Positions 24,854 through 32,721 of a DNA stretch of 44,023 nucleotides are shown piece after piece (the stretch's first letter is position 1; each line of letters opens with the position of its first letter). Source of the stretch: Desulfobulbaceae bacterium (GTDB lineage: Bacteria; Desulfobacterota; Desulfobulbia; Desulfobulbales; Desulfocapsaceae); assembly GCA_011390165.1 (NCBI GenBank), contig JAABSV010000035.1:1-44023 (forward strand), written 5' to 3'. Under the pieces are notes generated by a model, which saw only the letters and a list, made by a program, of their open reading frames with translations, had not been told where the DNA came from and searched no databases. Both the position numbers and the translations under genes were made by a program.

Positions 24854-26385
24854 TGAGATTCTCCTCTACCAGATCCGGCTGTCCTATTCTGTCGTCTGTT
24901 GCTCCGCCACTGGGCGAAAAATGGCCACAGAATACTCATCAGGCTCAAGCCGATGAGCACCAGACTAATGGGCCGGAACACCATATACGGCAGAATCCCT
25001 CCGGCTGCTTTGCCCGTCAACATCGATTTCACCAGGCCTTCTTCAACGAACGGGCCAAGAATAAGGCCCAGTACTATTGGAGCCGGATGAAACTTCAGCT
25101 TGTTACTTATAAAACCGACAAGACCAAAGAAAAACATGATCCACACATCAAGCATGTTATTCCGAATGGAATAACTGCCCAGCACGGTCATAAAGATGAT
25201 TGCCGGGGCGAGAAAGCGTGAGGGAATATTGATGATCCGCGAGAAGAGAAATGAGCCAAAAGAACCGATGAAGGTAACCAGAAAAGCGGCAACCAGCAGT
25301 GCCATCATAAACGCATAGGTGACATTGGCATAGGTCGTGAACAGCTCAGCCCCGGGGCGCATGCCGTGGAGCATCAGGGCGCCAAGGATAACCGCAGCTG
25401 GAGGTGAGCCTGGAATTCCCAAGGTCAGTAACGGAATCAACGAGCCGGGTGCCATGGCGCTGTTCGCCGCCTCGGATGCTGCCACACCCTTGATCGTCCC
25501 TTTGCCGAACTCTTCCGGGTTACTGTCCCATCGGGCTGCTTCGTTATAGCTGACCATGCTGGCAATGTTACCGCCCGCTCCCGGGGCAAAACCAACGATG
25601 GTACCGATGGCTGACGAGCGAAGCATCAACACCGGTTTTTTCAGTAAGGAAACAATCACTTCACCGATTACACTGAGTGTTGGCGTAACGAGGTCCTTTG
25701 CATAGGTCGCTCGTCGCTTGCCGACGACGTTGGAGAGAATTTCCGGCAGACAGAAAAAACCGATCAAGGCGACGATCAACTCGATACCTGCCTGCAACTG
25801 GGGAAAGCCGAAGGTCATGCGGACATCGCCGCCGATCGGTGACATGCCGACCGCGCTGAGCAAAAGGCCGACCGCTCCGGCCAGAAACCCCTTAATCATC
25901 GAGCCTGAAGAGAGCGAGGCGATAATGGTCAGCCCGAAGACCCCAAGCCAAAAGTATTCGGGAGGACCAAATTTTAAGGAAAATACAGCCAGGGGAGGTG
26001 CTGCGGTGATCAAGACAATGTTGGCGACCAGTGAGCCATAGGCCGAGGCAAATGCGGCGGCGACCAGGCCGTGTTGCGCCATTCCTTTTTGGGCTAAGGG
26101 AAATCCGTCAAAGGTCGTGGCAATCGCAGCGGGAGATCCTGGCGTATTGATCAGTATGGCTGGAATTGCATCACCATACATGGCCCCGACATAAATCCCG
26201 GCAAGCATGATGAGCCCGGCAGTGGGATTCATCGTAAAGGTCAGAGGAATAAGCAGCGCCAGTCCCATGGTAGCAGTCAGACCGGGCAGGGCACCAAAAA
26301 GGATTCCAGTGAACACGCCGACAGTGAGAAATAGAAAATTTGCTGGTATTAAAACTGCTAGCAGTCCTTCAATCACTAAGTCCAT
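24844..26385 (-). CDS. tctA: TTT-family transporter large membrane subunit TctA
   Basis: TctA is the main translocation subunit of the tripartite tricarboxylate transporters, which use a periplasmic binding protein and an ion gradient. The 513-residue product has about 12 helices and the signature LFGALPGLTATMGLALLIPLTF near the N-terminus, GAMYGDAIPAILINTPGSPA, and the second-half repeat VAASEAANSAMAPGSLIPLLTLGIPGSP. The start is ATG 26385 behind GGAGAG. It is 268 bases downstream of tctC; that space holds repeat copy B. TTT systems import citrate, other carboxylates and, in some bacteria, sulfolactate. Confidence 0.94.
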   Translation of the reverse strand: MDLVIEGLLAVLIPANFLFLTVGVFTGILFGALPGLTATMGLALLIPLTFTMNPTAGLIMLAGIYVGAMYGDAIPAILINTPGSPAAIATTFDGFPLAQKGMAQHGLVAAAFASAYGSLVANIVLITAAPPLAVFSLKFGPPEYFWLGVFGLTIIASLSSGSMIKGFLAGAVGLLLSAVGMSPIGGDVRMTFGFPQLQAGIELIVALIGFFCLPEILSNVVGKRRATYAKDLVTPTLSVIGEVIVSLLKKPVLMLRSSAIGTIVGFAPGAGGNIASMVSYNEAARWDSNPEEFGKGTIKGVAASEAANSAMAPGSLIPLLTLGIPGSPPAAVILGALMLHGMRPGAELFTTYANVTYAFMMALLVAAFLVTFIGSFGSFLFSRIINIPSRFLAPAIIFMTVLGSYSIRNNMLDVWIMFFFGLVGFISNKLKFHPAPIVLGLILGPFVEEGLVKSMLTGKAAGGILPYMVFRPISLVLIGLSLMSILWPFFAQWRSNRRQNRTAGSGRGESQCD

Positions 26386-26506
26386 AAACTCTCCGGGCCA
26401 TCGTGGCAATCGAACCCTTCAGCTACAGATTGGAGACTGCCCCAAACCAACCGGTTGAGGCAGTCTCCGTTTGTTCGTACCGTTCATTAGCAGCCCAATC
26501 TTGCCC

Positions 26507-26648
26507 GGTCAGGCAACCGCATAGAGCGAACTCATAGGGCCTCTTTAAGTTCGGCGGGCTGACTGAACGAAGCTGGAGCAGTGACTGAACGTGTACAGAT
26601 CCCGGTTCTACAGCCGCTAGCTGTATGTCGGTGAACGATTACGTTTGC
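26507..26648 (+). repeat. Intergenic repeat, copy B (divergent)
   Basis: This copy lies between tctC and tctA and is more diverged than A and C. It keeps GGTCAGGCAACC, AGAGCGAACT, CTGAACGAAGCTGGAGCA, GTACAG, a CCCGGTTC boundary and TGAACGATTACG. The hairpin is preserved with different bases: outer CCG/CGG (26602-26604 with 26629-26631) and inner TACAGC/GCTGTA (26609-26614 with 26620-26625). It is antiparallel to the operon transcript. Confidence 0.7.
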
Positions 26649-26653
26649 TCTAC

Positions 26654-27604
26654 CTAGTTCTTTTTGAACTCTTTAACAATCGGCTCCCATTGCTTGACCA
26701 TGTCGGCAATGTAGGCCTTTGACTCCTCGTATCCCATGGCCAGTGGCTGATACCCTTCCTCGATCATCCGTTTTTGGATCTCAGTATCGGTGGCGATATC
26801 AAGAAAGGCCTTTTCAAGGATTTTGACTATCTCAACCGGGGTGCCGGGAGGTAGGCCAACGCCACGGTCAATTGAGGCATAGAGTGGAAAGCCAAGACTC
26901 TCAAAAGTTGGCACGTCGGGGGCTCCCACAAAGGGCTTTTTGGTGCCATAGGCGAGAATGCGGATCTTGTCAGCATGCTGCACCAGATCACTGCTGTTCG
27001 CCCAAAGTGCCTGGACATGTCCTCCGAGGAACTGGGCCACCGAGTCGGCAGCCCCGGTTGAAGGAATGTAGGTCATTTCGGTGCCGCTCATTTTCCCCAG
27101 CTGCAGATGCGCAACATGGTGGCCAGACCAGGTTCCGGACCCACCGATAGTCATTGCACCGGGATTGGCCTGAGCATGGGCAATAAAGGCAGCCAGATCT
27201 TTGTATGGGCTATCCTTGAGGACGGCAAGGCCAATCGGAGTAGCCTGGAAGAAGGCAACCGGGACAATGTCTTCAGTTGCAAAACCAGCATTGCCGCGAG
27301 CCATCGGTTGAAGAATGATATGAGGGATGTTAATTCCGGTCATGAAATAGCCGTTGGGCTTCTGCTGGACGAGTTCTGCCCAACCAACCGACCCGCCACC
27401 ACCGGGTTTGTACTGGACAACAATTTTCTGCTTGAGGGCAGCTTCCAGCAAGGGTTGCTGGCGGCGAGCCTCAATATCAGACTGTCCTCCAGGCCCAAAG
27501 GGAATTGTGTAGGTTATGGCCTTGTCCGGATACGCAGCAGTCGAGAAGGTTGAGTAGACACAAACGGCAAGTAAGCTGAGTACTACCGAAGCGAAATATT
27601 TCAT
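26654..27604 (-). CDS. tctC: TTT-family periplasmic substrate-binding protein TctC
   Basis: This 316-residue exported binding protein delivers substrate to TctAB. A cleavable signal peptide is evident (MKYFASVVLSLLAVCVYSTF then STAA-YPDK), so the mature protein is periplasmic. The Bug/TctC fold shows ITYTIPFGPGGQSDIEAR, VQYKPGGGGSVGWAELV, TIGGSGTWSGHHVA and VPTFESLGFPLYASIDRGVGLPPGTP, all in family order. Its start ATG 27604 has GGAGA upstream. The ligand cannot be deduced, but mono- and dicarboxylates or sulfonated hydroxy acids are consistent with its neighbours. Confidence 0.94.
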   Translation of the reverse strand: MKYFASVVLSLLAVCVYSTFSTAAYPDKAITYTIPFGPGGQSDIEARRQQPLLEAALKQKIVVQYKPGGGGSVGWAELVQQKPNGYFMTGINIPHIILQPMARGNAGFATEDIVPVAFFQATPIGLAVLKDSPYKDLAAFIAHAQANPGAMTIGGSGTWSGHHVAHLQLGKMSGTEMTYIPSTGAADSVAQFLGGHVQALWANSSDLVQHADKIRILAYGTKKPFVGAPDVPTFESLGFPLYASIDRGVGLPPGTPVEIVKILEKAFLDIATDTEIQKRMIEEGYQPLAMGYEESKAYIADMVKQWEPIVKEFKKN

Positions 27605-27626
27605 ATATTCTCCGTTGTAAAGTGGT

Positions 27627-27658
27627 ACTGCCGATCCTTGAAACACCGAATCGGCAGT
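27627..27658. other. 9-bp stem-loop in the lyase-tctC spacer
   Basis: ACTGCCGAT (27627-27635) pairs perfectly with ATCGGCAGT (27650-27658) across a 14-base loop. It lies between the lyase large subunit stop and the tctC start in the same presumed transcript. There is no U-run, so it may stabilise or process the mRNA rather than terminate it. Confidence 0.45.
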
Positions 27659-27682
27659 GATAACAGGCTCTCAGATTGCCAC

Positions 27683-28843
27683 TTATGCGCTCTCGTACAA
27701 CTTGGTCATGATGAATTCGCGATGGCCGAGAACTTCCGCAGCGGTCATCCGTCCATTGGCCGTTCTCACCATCATGTCCAGGAGCTTGTCGCCGGCCTGA
27801 TCCATGTCGATCTCACGGCGCAGCAGGCCGGAGACATCGACATCGAAATGCTCCGACATGGTTCGCAGGGTACGCGGGTTAGAACAGAGTTTGATGACCG
27901 GAAGAATCGGGTTGCCGATAATATTGCCTTGCCCGGTCGGGAAGAAGTGGACAACGAAGCCGGAAGCGGCACACAGAGTAACCATCTCGGCTGCGGCAGA
28001 AGAGGAGTCTTGAAACCACAGGCCGGGGCCGGTTGGTGTGACCGCTTTATCCAGACAACCAACAATCGGCGCCTTGCGGCCGATCTTTTGGATATTGCCC
28101 AGAGCCTTCTCCTCGATGGTGGTCAACCCACCTTCGATGTTTCCTTTGGTCGGCTGAGAGTCGGAGAGGTCATTGGTCTTATGGTCATCAACCACCTTCA
28201 TGTACTTATCAAAGAAAAACTGGAAATCTTTGCGCACCTGATCGTTAGCGCACCTTTCCAGGACAAGATGCTCGCCGCCGGTCAACTCGGTTGTCTCACC
28301 AAAGAGTAAGGTGTTGCCCTTGGCGTAGAGTTTGTCGTAGGCATTACCAACCGTCGGGTTGGTGGCGATCCCGGATGTGGTGTCCGACTCCCCGCATTTG
28401 GTGGACACCCACAATTCCTTCACATCACATTCGGTGCGCTGGTATTCGCTGGCCAGTTGCATAAACTCCATGGCCTTGCGAGAAGCCGCACAAATGGTAT
28501 TTAAATCACCATTTTTTTCGATGGCAAAGCCGGCCACCGGTTTGCCGGTCTGGGCTATACCCTGAACGATCCGATCGGTCCACAGCGGTTCGATACCAAT
28601 CACGACTACAGCGGCAACGTTGGGATTGCTGCCGGCGCCAATAAGGGTTCGGAAATGCAGGTCAAGATCTTCTCCGAACTGAAGACGTCCGTAAGCGTGA
28701 GGAATGGCCAAAGTTCCCTTGACGTTATTAGCAACTGCCTCACAGGCAGCGTTGGACAGATCATCCAAGGGAAGGATGACGACATGGTTGCGAATACCAA
28801 CCCGACCATTTTCACGACGATATCCAAAAAAAGTATTCTTCAT
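27683..28843 (-). CDS. UxaA-family lyase large subunit (SuyB-like; sulfolactate sulfo-lyase or altronate-type dehydratase)
   Basis: The 386-residue product belongs to the UxaA/GarD lyase family, which eliminates water or sulfite from 2-hydroxy acids. Family segments are [20 protein letters not shown] (5-24), [12 protein letters not shown] (147-158), [12 protein letters not shown] (181-192), [15 protein letters not shown] (241-255) and FPTGQGN (301-307). As I recall them, the CGESDTTSG and FGETxELTGxEH forms resemble (R)-sulfolactate sulfo-lyase subunit SuyB more than altronate dehydratase, which has CGGSD-like sequences. SuyAB splits sulfolactate into pyruvate and sulfite. The small subunit gene ends 3 bases before this start; its tail provides the AGAGGTGG ribosome site. 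The substrate assignment is inference; family membership is firm. Confidence 0.85.
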   Translation of the reverse strand: MKNTFFGYRRENGRVGIRNHVVILPLDDLSNAACEAVANNVKGTLAIPHAYGRLQFGEDLDLHFRTLIGAGSNPNVAAVVVIGIEPLWTDRIVQGIAQTGKPVAGFAIEKNGDLNTICAASRKAMEFMQLASEYQRTECDVKELWVSTKCGESDTTSGIATNPTVGNAYDKLYAKGNTLLFGETTELTGGEHLVLERCANDQVRKDFQFFFDKYMKVVDDHKTNDLSDSQPTKGNIEGGLTTIEEKALGNIQKIGRKAPIVGCLDKAVTPTGPGLWFQDSSSAAAEMVTLCAASGFVVHFFPTGQGNIIGNPILPVIKLCSNPRTLRTMSEHFDVDVSGLLRREIDMDQAGDKLLDMMVRTANGRMTAAEVLGHREFIMTKLYESA

Positions 28844-28846
28844 GGG

Positions 28847-29131
28847 TTACCACCTCTTGGTTTTGACATTGTGTACATGCAGATGCTCGCCCTTTTTGAT
28901 CGGAGCGACAACCTTGCCAATATCTGTATTATATTTGATAACAGTGTCGCCTGCGGTAAAATCTTTTAGGGCGATTTTGTGACCGATCGGAATATCACTG
29001 ATAATCTTGATCTTCAGGGTTTGGTCTTCTTTCATAACCCAACCGGTGATTTCCTGATTTGCTTTAAGTCCCTCAACTACCGCGACACCGACGCCATCTG
29101 CGGCTTCGTGGACCAAAAAATCGATAGCCAT
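28847..29131 (-). CDS. SAF-domain small subunit of the UxaA-family lyase (SuyA-like)
   Basis: This 94-residue protein is a stand-alone SAF domain, the part that forms the N-terminus of one-chain altronate and galactarate dehydratases. It opens with FLVHEAADGVGVAVVEGL and contains DIPIGHKIALKDF and AGDTVIKYNTDIG, then ends HLHVHNVKTKRW. The histidine-rich GHK and HVHN motifs are family hallmarks. The FLVH...GVGVAV opening is like that of sulfolactate sulfo-lyase subunit SuyA as I recall it. The start has an ideal AGGAGG five bases upstream. Split genes, adjacent and coupled, are how SuyA and SuyB are normally organised. Confidence 0.85.
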   Translation of the reverse strand: MAIDFLVHEAADGVGVAVVEGLKANQEITGWVMKEDQTLKIKIISDIPIGHKIALKDFTAGDTVIKYNTDIGKVVAPIKKGEHLHVHNVKTKRW

Positions 29132-29435
29132 GAATACCTCCTAAAATTTGATGATTGCTGAGAAAAGAGTAAATTTTCCCAGTGTAGCTCTCTCCGTTTG
29201 TACAAAAAACTCGACTTCTTAACCATTTTTACTGCTTATCCCATGCATTTCCTCCTCTTGTCTCTATCCATTTGTCGAAATTGTTCACGGGAATGCAACA
29301 GCAAAAGCCTGCAGAACCCGGACTGTACCCGTTCAGCCAGTGTTCCAGGTTCGTTCAGGCAGGCCGCCGAGCGGGAATTTGCTCTGTTAGGTGGCCTGAC
29401 CGGGCGAAAATGGGGTGCTGATGAACGGTTACCAA
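29132..29435. other. Spacer between larA and the lyase small subunit
   Basis: This 304-base gap inside the presumed operon contains repeat copy C (29272-29401). It also has a short minus-strand frame near 29258-29229 (MHGISSKNG) behind GAGGAGG, too short to call a gene. I see no terminator and no clear promoter. Confidence 0.5.
29272..29401 (-). repeat. Intergenic repeat, copy C
   Basis: Read on the minus strand this copy is nearly identical to copy A for the first ~95 bases (GGTCAGGCCACCTAACAGAG, then CTGCCTGAACGAACCTGG, CACTGGCTGAA and GGGTACAGTCCGG). Its hairpin has outer CGGG/CCCG (29320-29317 with 29291-29288) and inner TGCA/TGCA (29313-29310 with 29297-29294). It ends with GTGAACAATTTCG. 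It lies parallel to operon transcription, unlike copies A and B. Confidence 0.8.
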
Positions 29436-30701
29436 TTATCTTCGCCGGTAAAAGTATGTCGTGTTGGCATTGGGTACTACGCCAATTCTTGGTACTCCGT
29501 CATAGGTGGCAACCCACTCGGCAATCACCCGGGACGGGTCGGCCGCCCGCAGGTGACATTTGCTGAGGATACCGGGATCAAGTTCCGAACATACAGCTAC
29601 ATCGAACCGGGTCAGAGTACGGCCAAACAAATACGCCTTGTGGGCGCCCATCCGAAATTCCTGCTGGCGAAAATCGGCAAGGACATCAGCAGGGGAGGTG
29701 AATTGAGAGACATAATCAAAATAGACATCGTCACCAACACCCTGGGTTGACGCGGCCAAAAGGAGGATGTTTCCTCCCTCTTTGACGGCCTGCGAGGCAA
29801 GGTTGAGCCCCTTCTGAGCCTGATAGAGACAGATATCTTTGGGGTACCCACCGCAACTGGCAACCATGATATCGAATTCTCCCTCAATTGCCACCCCGTA
29901 CAGGTCGGCACAGATATCTGCCCCCTGCAGCAGCGTTTCCAGAGGACGACCGGCAAGAATTTGAATAATTTCCTTGTTCGGGGCCATGACGCAGCTGATC
30001 GCCAGGTCTATGCCAACTATTTCGCCGGCCTCATTAAGATCTTCACGAACCGGATTTCCGGCCAGGACACCTACCCTGGCGTTGTCGTCAAACATCAGTG
30101 AGTGGTTATGTTCAATGGTCGGGGCACCGCCGCAACCGATTATGACGCCCTTCGATCCACCGGTAAAGCCGACGAATTGATGGGGATCAATCTGGCCAAG
30201 AACAATTTTGTATTCAGCCCTGGCATACTCTGCGTTGACCAGCACGGGAGTATTTCTGCTGGTAAACCCATAGTCGACCATGGGACTCTGCTCGGCATCA
30301 TGGGCGAGGACCCGACAACCGCGAGCCAAATCGGCCGGCACCAGGCGGGCACAATCGCTTTGCGACAGAGGCGGGTGGAGACCACCTCCGATTACAAGAG
30401 TCACAGCTGATGGTTGAAGCCCCGGCAATTGGTCAAAAAGCCAATCGAGGAGAACCGGCAGGAGTTTCTGGGTCGGTAATGGTCGAGTCTCGTCGGGAAT
30501 GGCTATTGCGACACTGCGGGGGCTGACCTTGCCGGGAGTGGAAAAATCCTCTCTTGCGCGCAAACCGGCCAATGCTTTTTTGAGCGCCTCGGTGGCAGAT
30601 GGCAGTGGGGCAATATATTTTGGTTCCAGTATCTGCACAGTTACAGATTCGGGGATGTGCACTTTCACCGTCCCTTTTCCGTATTTTAACTCAAGATCCA
30701 T
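29436..30701 (-). CDS. larA: LarA-family nickel-pincer hydroxy-acid racemase/epimerase
   Basis: LarA interconverts D- and L-lactate by hydride transfer on a nickel-pincer nucleotide (NPN). Relatives act on other 2-hydroxy acids. The 421-residue sequence keeps the key residues: Asp70 and Arg73 in PDETRPLP, His109 in GGGLHPPLS, His174 in DPHQFVGF, Lys184 (pincer attachment) in GGSKGV, His200 in EHNHS, and Gln295/Lys297 in LYQAQKG. His174, Lys184, His200 and Gln295 have the same numbers as in Lactobacillus LarA. The larB, larC and larE cofactor genes are absent from the window. GGAGGTGAG precedes ATG 30701. Sitting between the TRAP genes and the lyase, it may convert the enantiomer the lyase cannot use. 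Confidence 0.9.
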   Translation of the reverse strand: MDLELKYGKGTVKVHIPESVTVQILEPKYIAPLPSATEALKKALAGLRAREDFSTPGKVSPRSVAIAIPDETRPLPTQKLLPVLLDWLFDQLPGLQPSAVTLVIGGGLHPPLSQSDCARLVPADLARGCRVLAHDAEQSPMVDYGFTSRNTPVLVNAEYARAEYKIVLGQIDPHQFVGFTGGSKGVIIGCGGAPTIEHNHSLMFDDNARVGVLAGNPVREDLNEAGEIVGIDLAISCVMAPNKEIIQILAGRPLETLLQGADICADLYGVAIEGEFDIMVASCGGYPKDICLYQAQKGLNLASQAVKEGGNILLLAASTQGVGDDVYFDYVSQFTSPADVLADFRQQEFRMGAHKAYLFGRTLTRFDVAVCSELDPGILSKCHLRAADPSRVIAEWVATYDGVPRIGVVPNANTTYFYRRR

Positions 30702-30858
30702 GCCTCACCTCCAGTTGACCGGCATTCCTGTTCGCCCCGCAAGCAGCCAACCGATTCGATCCGATCGGCAAGAAAAGCAGGTTGTGCGGTAATATTTTAT
30801 TCCTTCATTGTCTTGGCAGAGCCACACTTGCTCAGACTGCTTTGCCAGCGCAAGCCCA

Positions 30859-32163
30859 CTAATTGCCCATGCCAAGCACTCGTGGCAGCCATGTCGAAAT
30901 ATCCGGAACAAATGTAAAAAGCAAAATGCAGCTCAACAGGGCCGCTAAAAATGGCAGGACCCCGATCGATATCCGTTCAACCGACACCTGCGCCAACCGT
31001 GACGAGACAAAAAGATTTACCCCAAGCGGGGGAGTCAGCAGGGCCATCTCATTGGTCACGACAAGAATAATGCCAAAGTGAATCGGATCGATGCCAACCA
31101 GATGGAGCATAGGCATTAACACAGGCACCAGAATAATGATCGTCGACAGGGTTTCCATGAACATGCCAAGGACGATCAGTACTCCGATGATCATCAGTAG
31201 GACAATATGGGGATTGCTTGATATCTCAAGTACTGCCGCGGCAAGACGTTGTGGCGCTTCCTCAAAGGTGAGGATTTTGCCAAACAGAGTTGAAGTGCCG
31301 ACAATGATCAGTACCGCCCCGGATAGCAGCGCTCCTTCAAGGAGGGAGCGGTAGATATGTTGTAGGCGAAGCGCCCGATTGACGACTATCCCCACGAAGA
31401 GTGCGTAGGCAATGGCAAGGACGGCGGCCTCCACCGGCGTACACAGGCCTGAATAAATTGAACCGAGTATGACCACCGGTGTCATCAACGAGAAAAAACT
31501 TTTCCAGCAGGTGTGAAGAAAGTGCTTCAGGTTGAATGGCGGTGTATTTTCATCACCACGATAACCATGCTTTCGGGCAATCAACCAGGCGGTGGTGCTC
31601 ATGGTAATACCGACGATAAAGCCAGGTATGAACCCGGCGGTAAACATGGCGGTTACCGAGACGTTACCCAAAATTGCATAGATGATCATTGGGTTACTCG
31701 GCGGTATGAGCAGGCCAATGGTGCCGCCTGATGAAGAGACAGCACCGGCATACTGCCGACTGTAGCCGCTACGAATCATGGCCGGGATGAGAATGGTACC
31801 AACAGCAGCAACAGTACCTGGGCCAGACCCGGAAATGGCTGCAAAAAAAGTACAGGCAACAATTGTAGTTACCCCCAGCCCACCATGCATCCGGCCGACA
31901 AGTTGCTTGACCACGTTGATGATCTGGTTGGTGATATTGCCGTACTCCATCAAGGTTCCAGCAATGACAAAACAAGGGATTGCCAGAAGTGGAAAGATGT
32001 TCAGACCATCAAAAATTGAATTATGGATAACCGACATTGGCAGATAGCCGCCAAAGGTCAGGGCGACAATTGAAGCAACTGCCAGGCTCATAAAAATTGG
32101 CATGCCGAGCAGAAACAAGGTGCCAAGGGAGAGCAGGACCATGGTCATTACCGAGATTTCCAT
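30859..32163 (-). CDS. dctM: TRAP transporter large membrane subunit DctM
   Basis: This is the 12-helix permease subunit of a TRAP transporter, 434 residues long. Typical DctM sequences are LLGMPIFMSLAVASIVAL, PLLAIPCFVIAGTLMEYGN, ISGSGPGTVAAVGTILIPAM, GGTIGLLIPPSNPMIIYAIL and PLGVNLFVSS. The start ATG 32163 lies one base beyond the dctQ stop (TAAGATG) with GGAGGG upstream. TRAP permeases move substrate with a sodium gradient and need a periplasmic protein, supplied by dctP upstream. Encoding both TRAP and TTT systems in one cluster suggests two related substrates. Confidence 0.95.
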   Translation of the reverse strand: MEISVMTMVLLSLGTLFLLGMPIFMSLAVASIVALTFGGYLPMSVIHNSIFDGLNIFPLLAIPCFVIAGTLMEYGNITNQIINVVKQLVGRMHGGLGVTTIVACTFFAAISGSGPGTVAAVGTILIPAMIRSGYSRQYAGAVSSSGGTIGLLIPPSNPMIIYAILGNVSVTAMFTAGFIPGFIVGITMSTTAWLIARKHGYRGDENTPPFNLKHFLHTCWKSFFSLMTPVVILGSIYSGLCTPVEAAVLAIAYALFVGIVVNRALRLQHIYRSLLEGALLSGAVLIIVGTSTLFGKILTFEEAPQRLAAAVLEISSNPHIVLLMIIGVLIVLGMFMETLSTIIILVPVLMPMLHLVGIDPIHFGIILVVTNEMALLTPPLGVNLFVSSRLAQVSVERISIGVLPFLAALLSCILLFTFVPDISTWLPRVLGMGN

Positions 32164-32164
32164 C

Positions 32165-32695
32165 TTAATCCCTCCCTGCGCCAATCTGTTCTTCAACTAT
32201 CGAATATGTGGTCCCTTTTCGCCAACGAACAAAATAGCCTTCAACGATCCGCCAGCTCATCAGAATAAATCCACAGGGGATGATCATCTCAACGTATGCC
32301 CTGATAATCTGTAAAGTTGGTGACCGTTCAGGAAAATCTAAAGCTCCGCTAATTACTTCCCAGCTAATCCAAGCCACATACAGATTGAAGATTACCCATA
32401 GTGAATCGGTGAACATTCGAAAGTAAAATCGATATTTTACAGGTAGGAGCAAAAAATGGGCGCTAATACGAACATGAGCGCCCTGCTTGGCAACCAGGGC
32501 TGCCGCAGAAAACACTGTCCACAAAAAAGCAAACCGACTCAGCTCCTCAGTCCAGGCTACGCCAGCCCCGGTAACCCAACGGGTTCCAACCTGCAGCATG
32601 AGGCATGCCACCATGACACCAACGCACGTAACACAGAAGATCTCCTCAAAGCGATCGTATAGTCCCCGCACGACATCAACTGGACGAACAGACAT
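32165..32695 (-). CDS. dctQ: TRAP transporter small membrane subunit DctQ
   Basis: This 176-residue four-helix protein is the small subunit that joins DctM in the TRAP permease. Characteristic DctQ features are QVGTRWVTGAGVAWTEELSR, FAFLWTVFSAAALVAKQGAHVRI and the C-terminal YVEMIIPCGFILMSWRIVEG. The start ATG 32695 has GGGAGG upstream. It is 26 bases behind dctP and one base ahead of dctM, so the three genes are one transport unit. Confidence 0.94.
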   Translation of the reverse strand: MSVRPVDVVRGLYDRFEEIFCVTCVGVMVACLMLQVGTRWVTGAGVAWTEELSRFAFLWTVFSAAALVAKQGAHVRISAHFLLLPVKYRFYFRMFTDSLWVIFNLYVAWISWEVISGALDFPERSPTLQIIRAYVEMIIPCGFILMSWRIVEGYFVRWRKGTTYSIVEEQIGAGRD

Positions 32696-32721
32696 GGCAG
32701 CACACCTCCCAGATCAGAGTA

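Noticed and set aside
27683..29131. Straight assignment as altronate dehydratase of hexuronate degradation
   Set aside because: No uxaB, uxaC, kdgK or eda-like gene is in the window, and the subunits are split with SuyAB-like motifs; left open as an alternative only.
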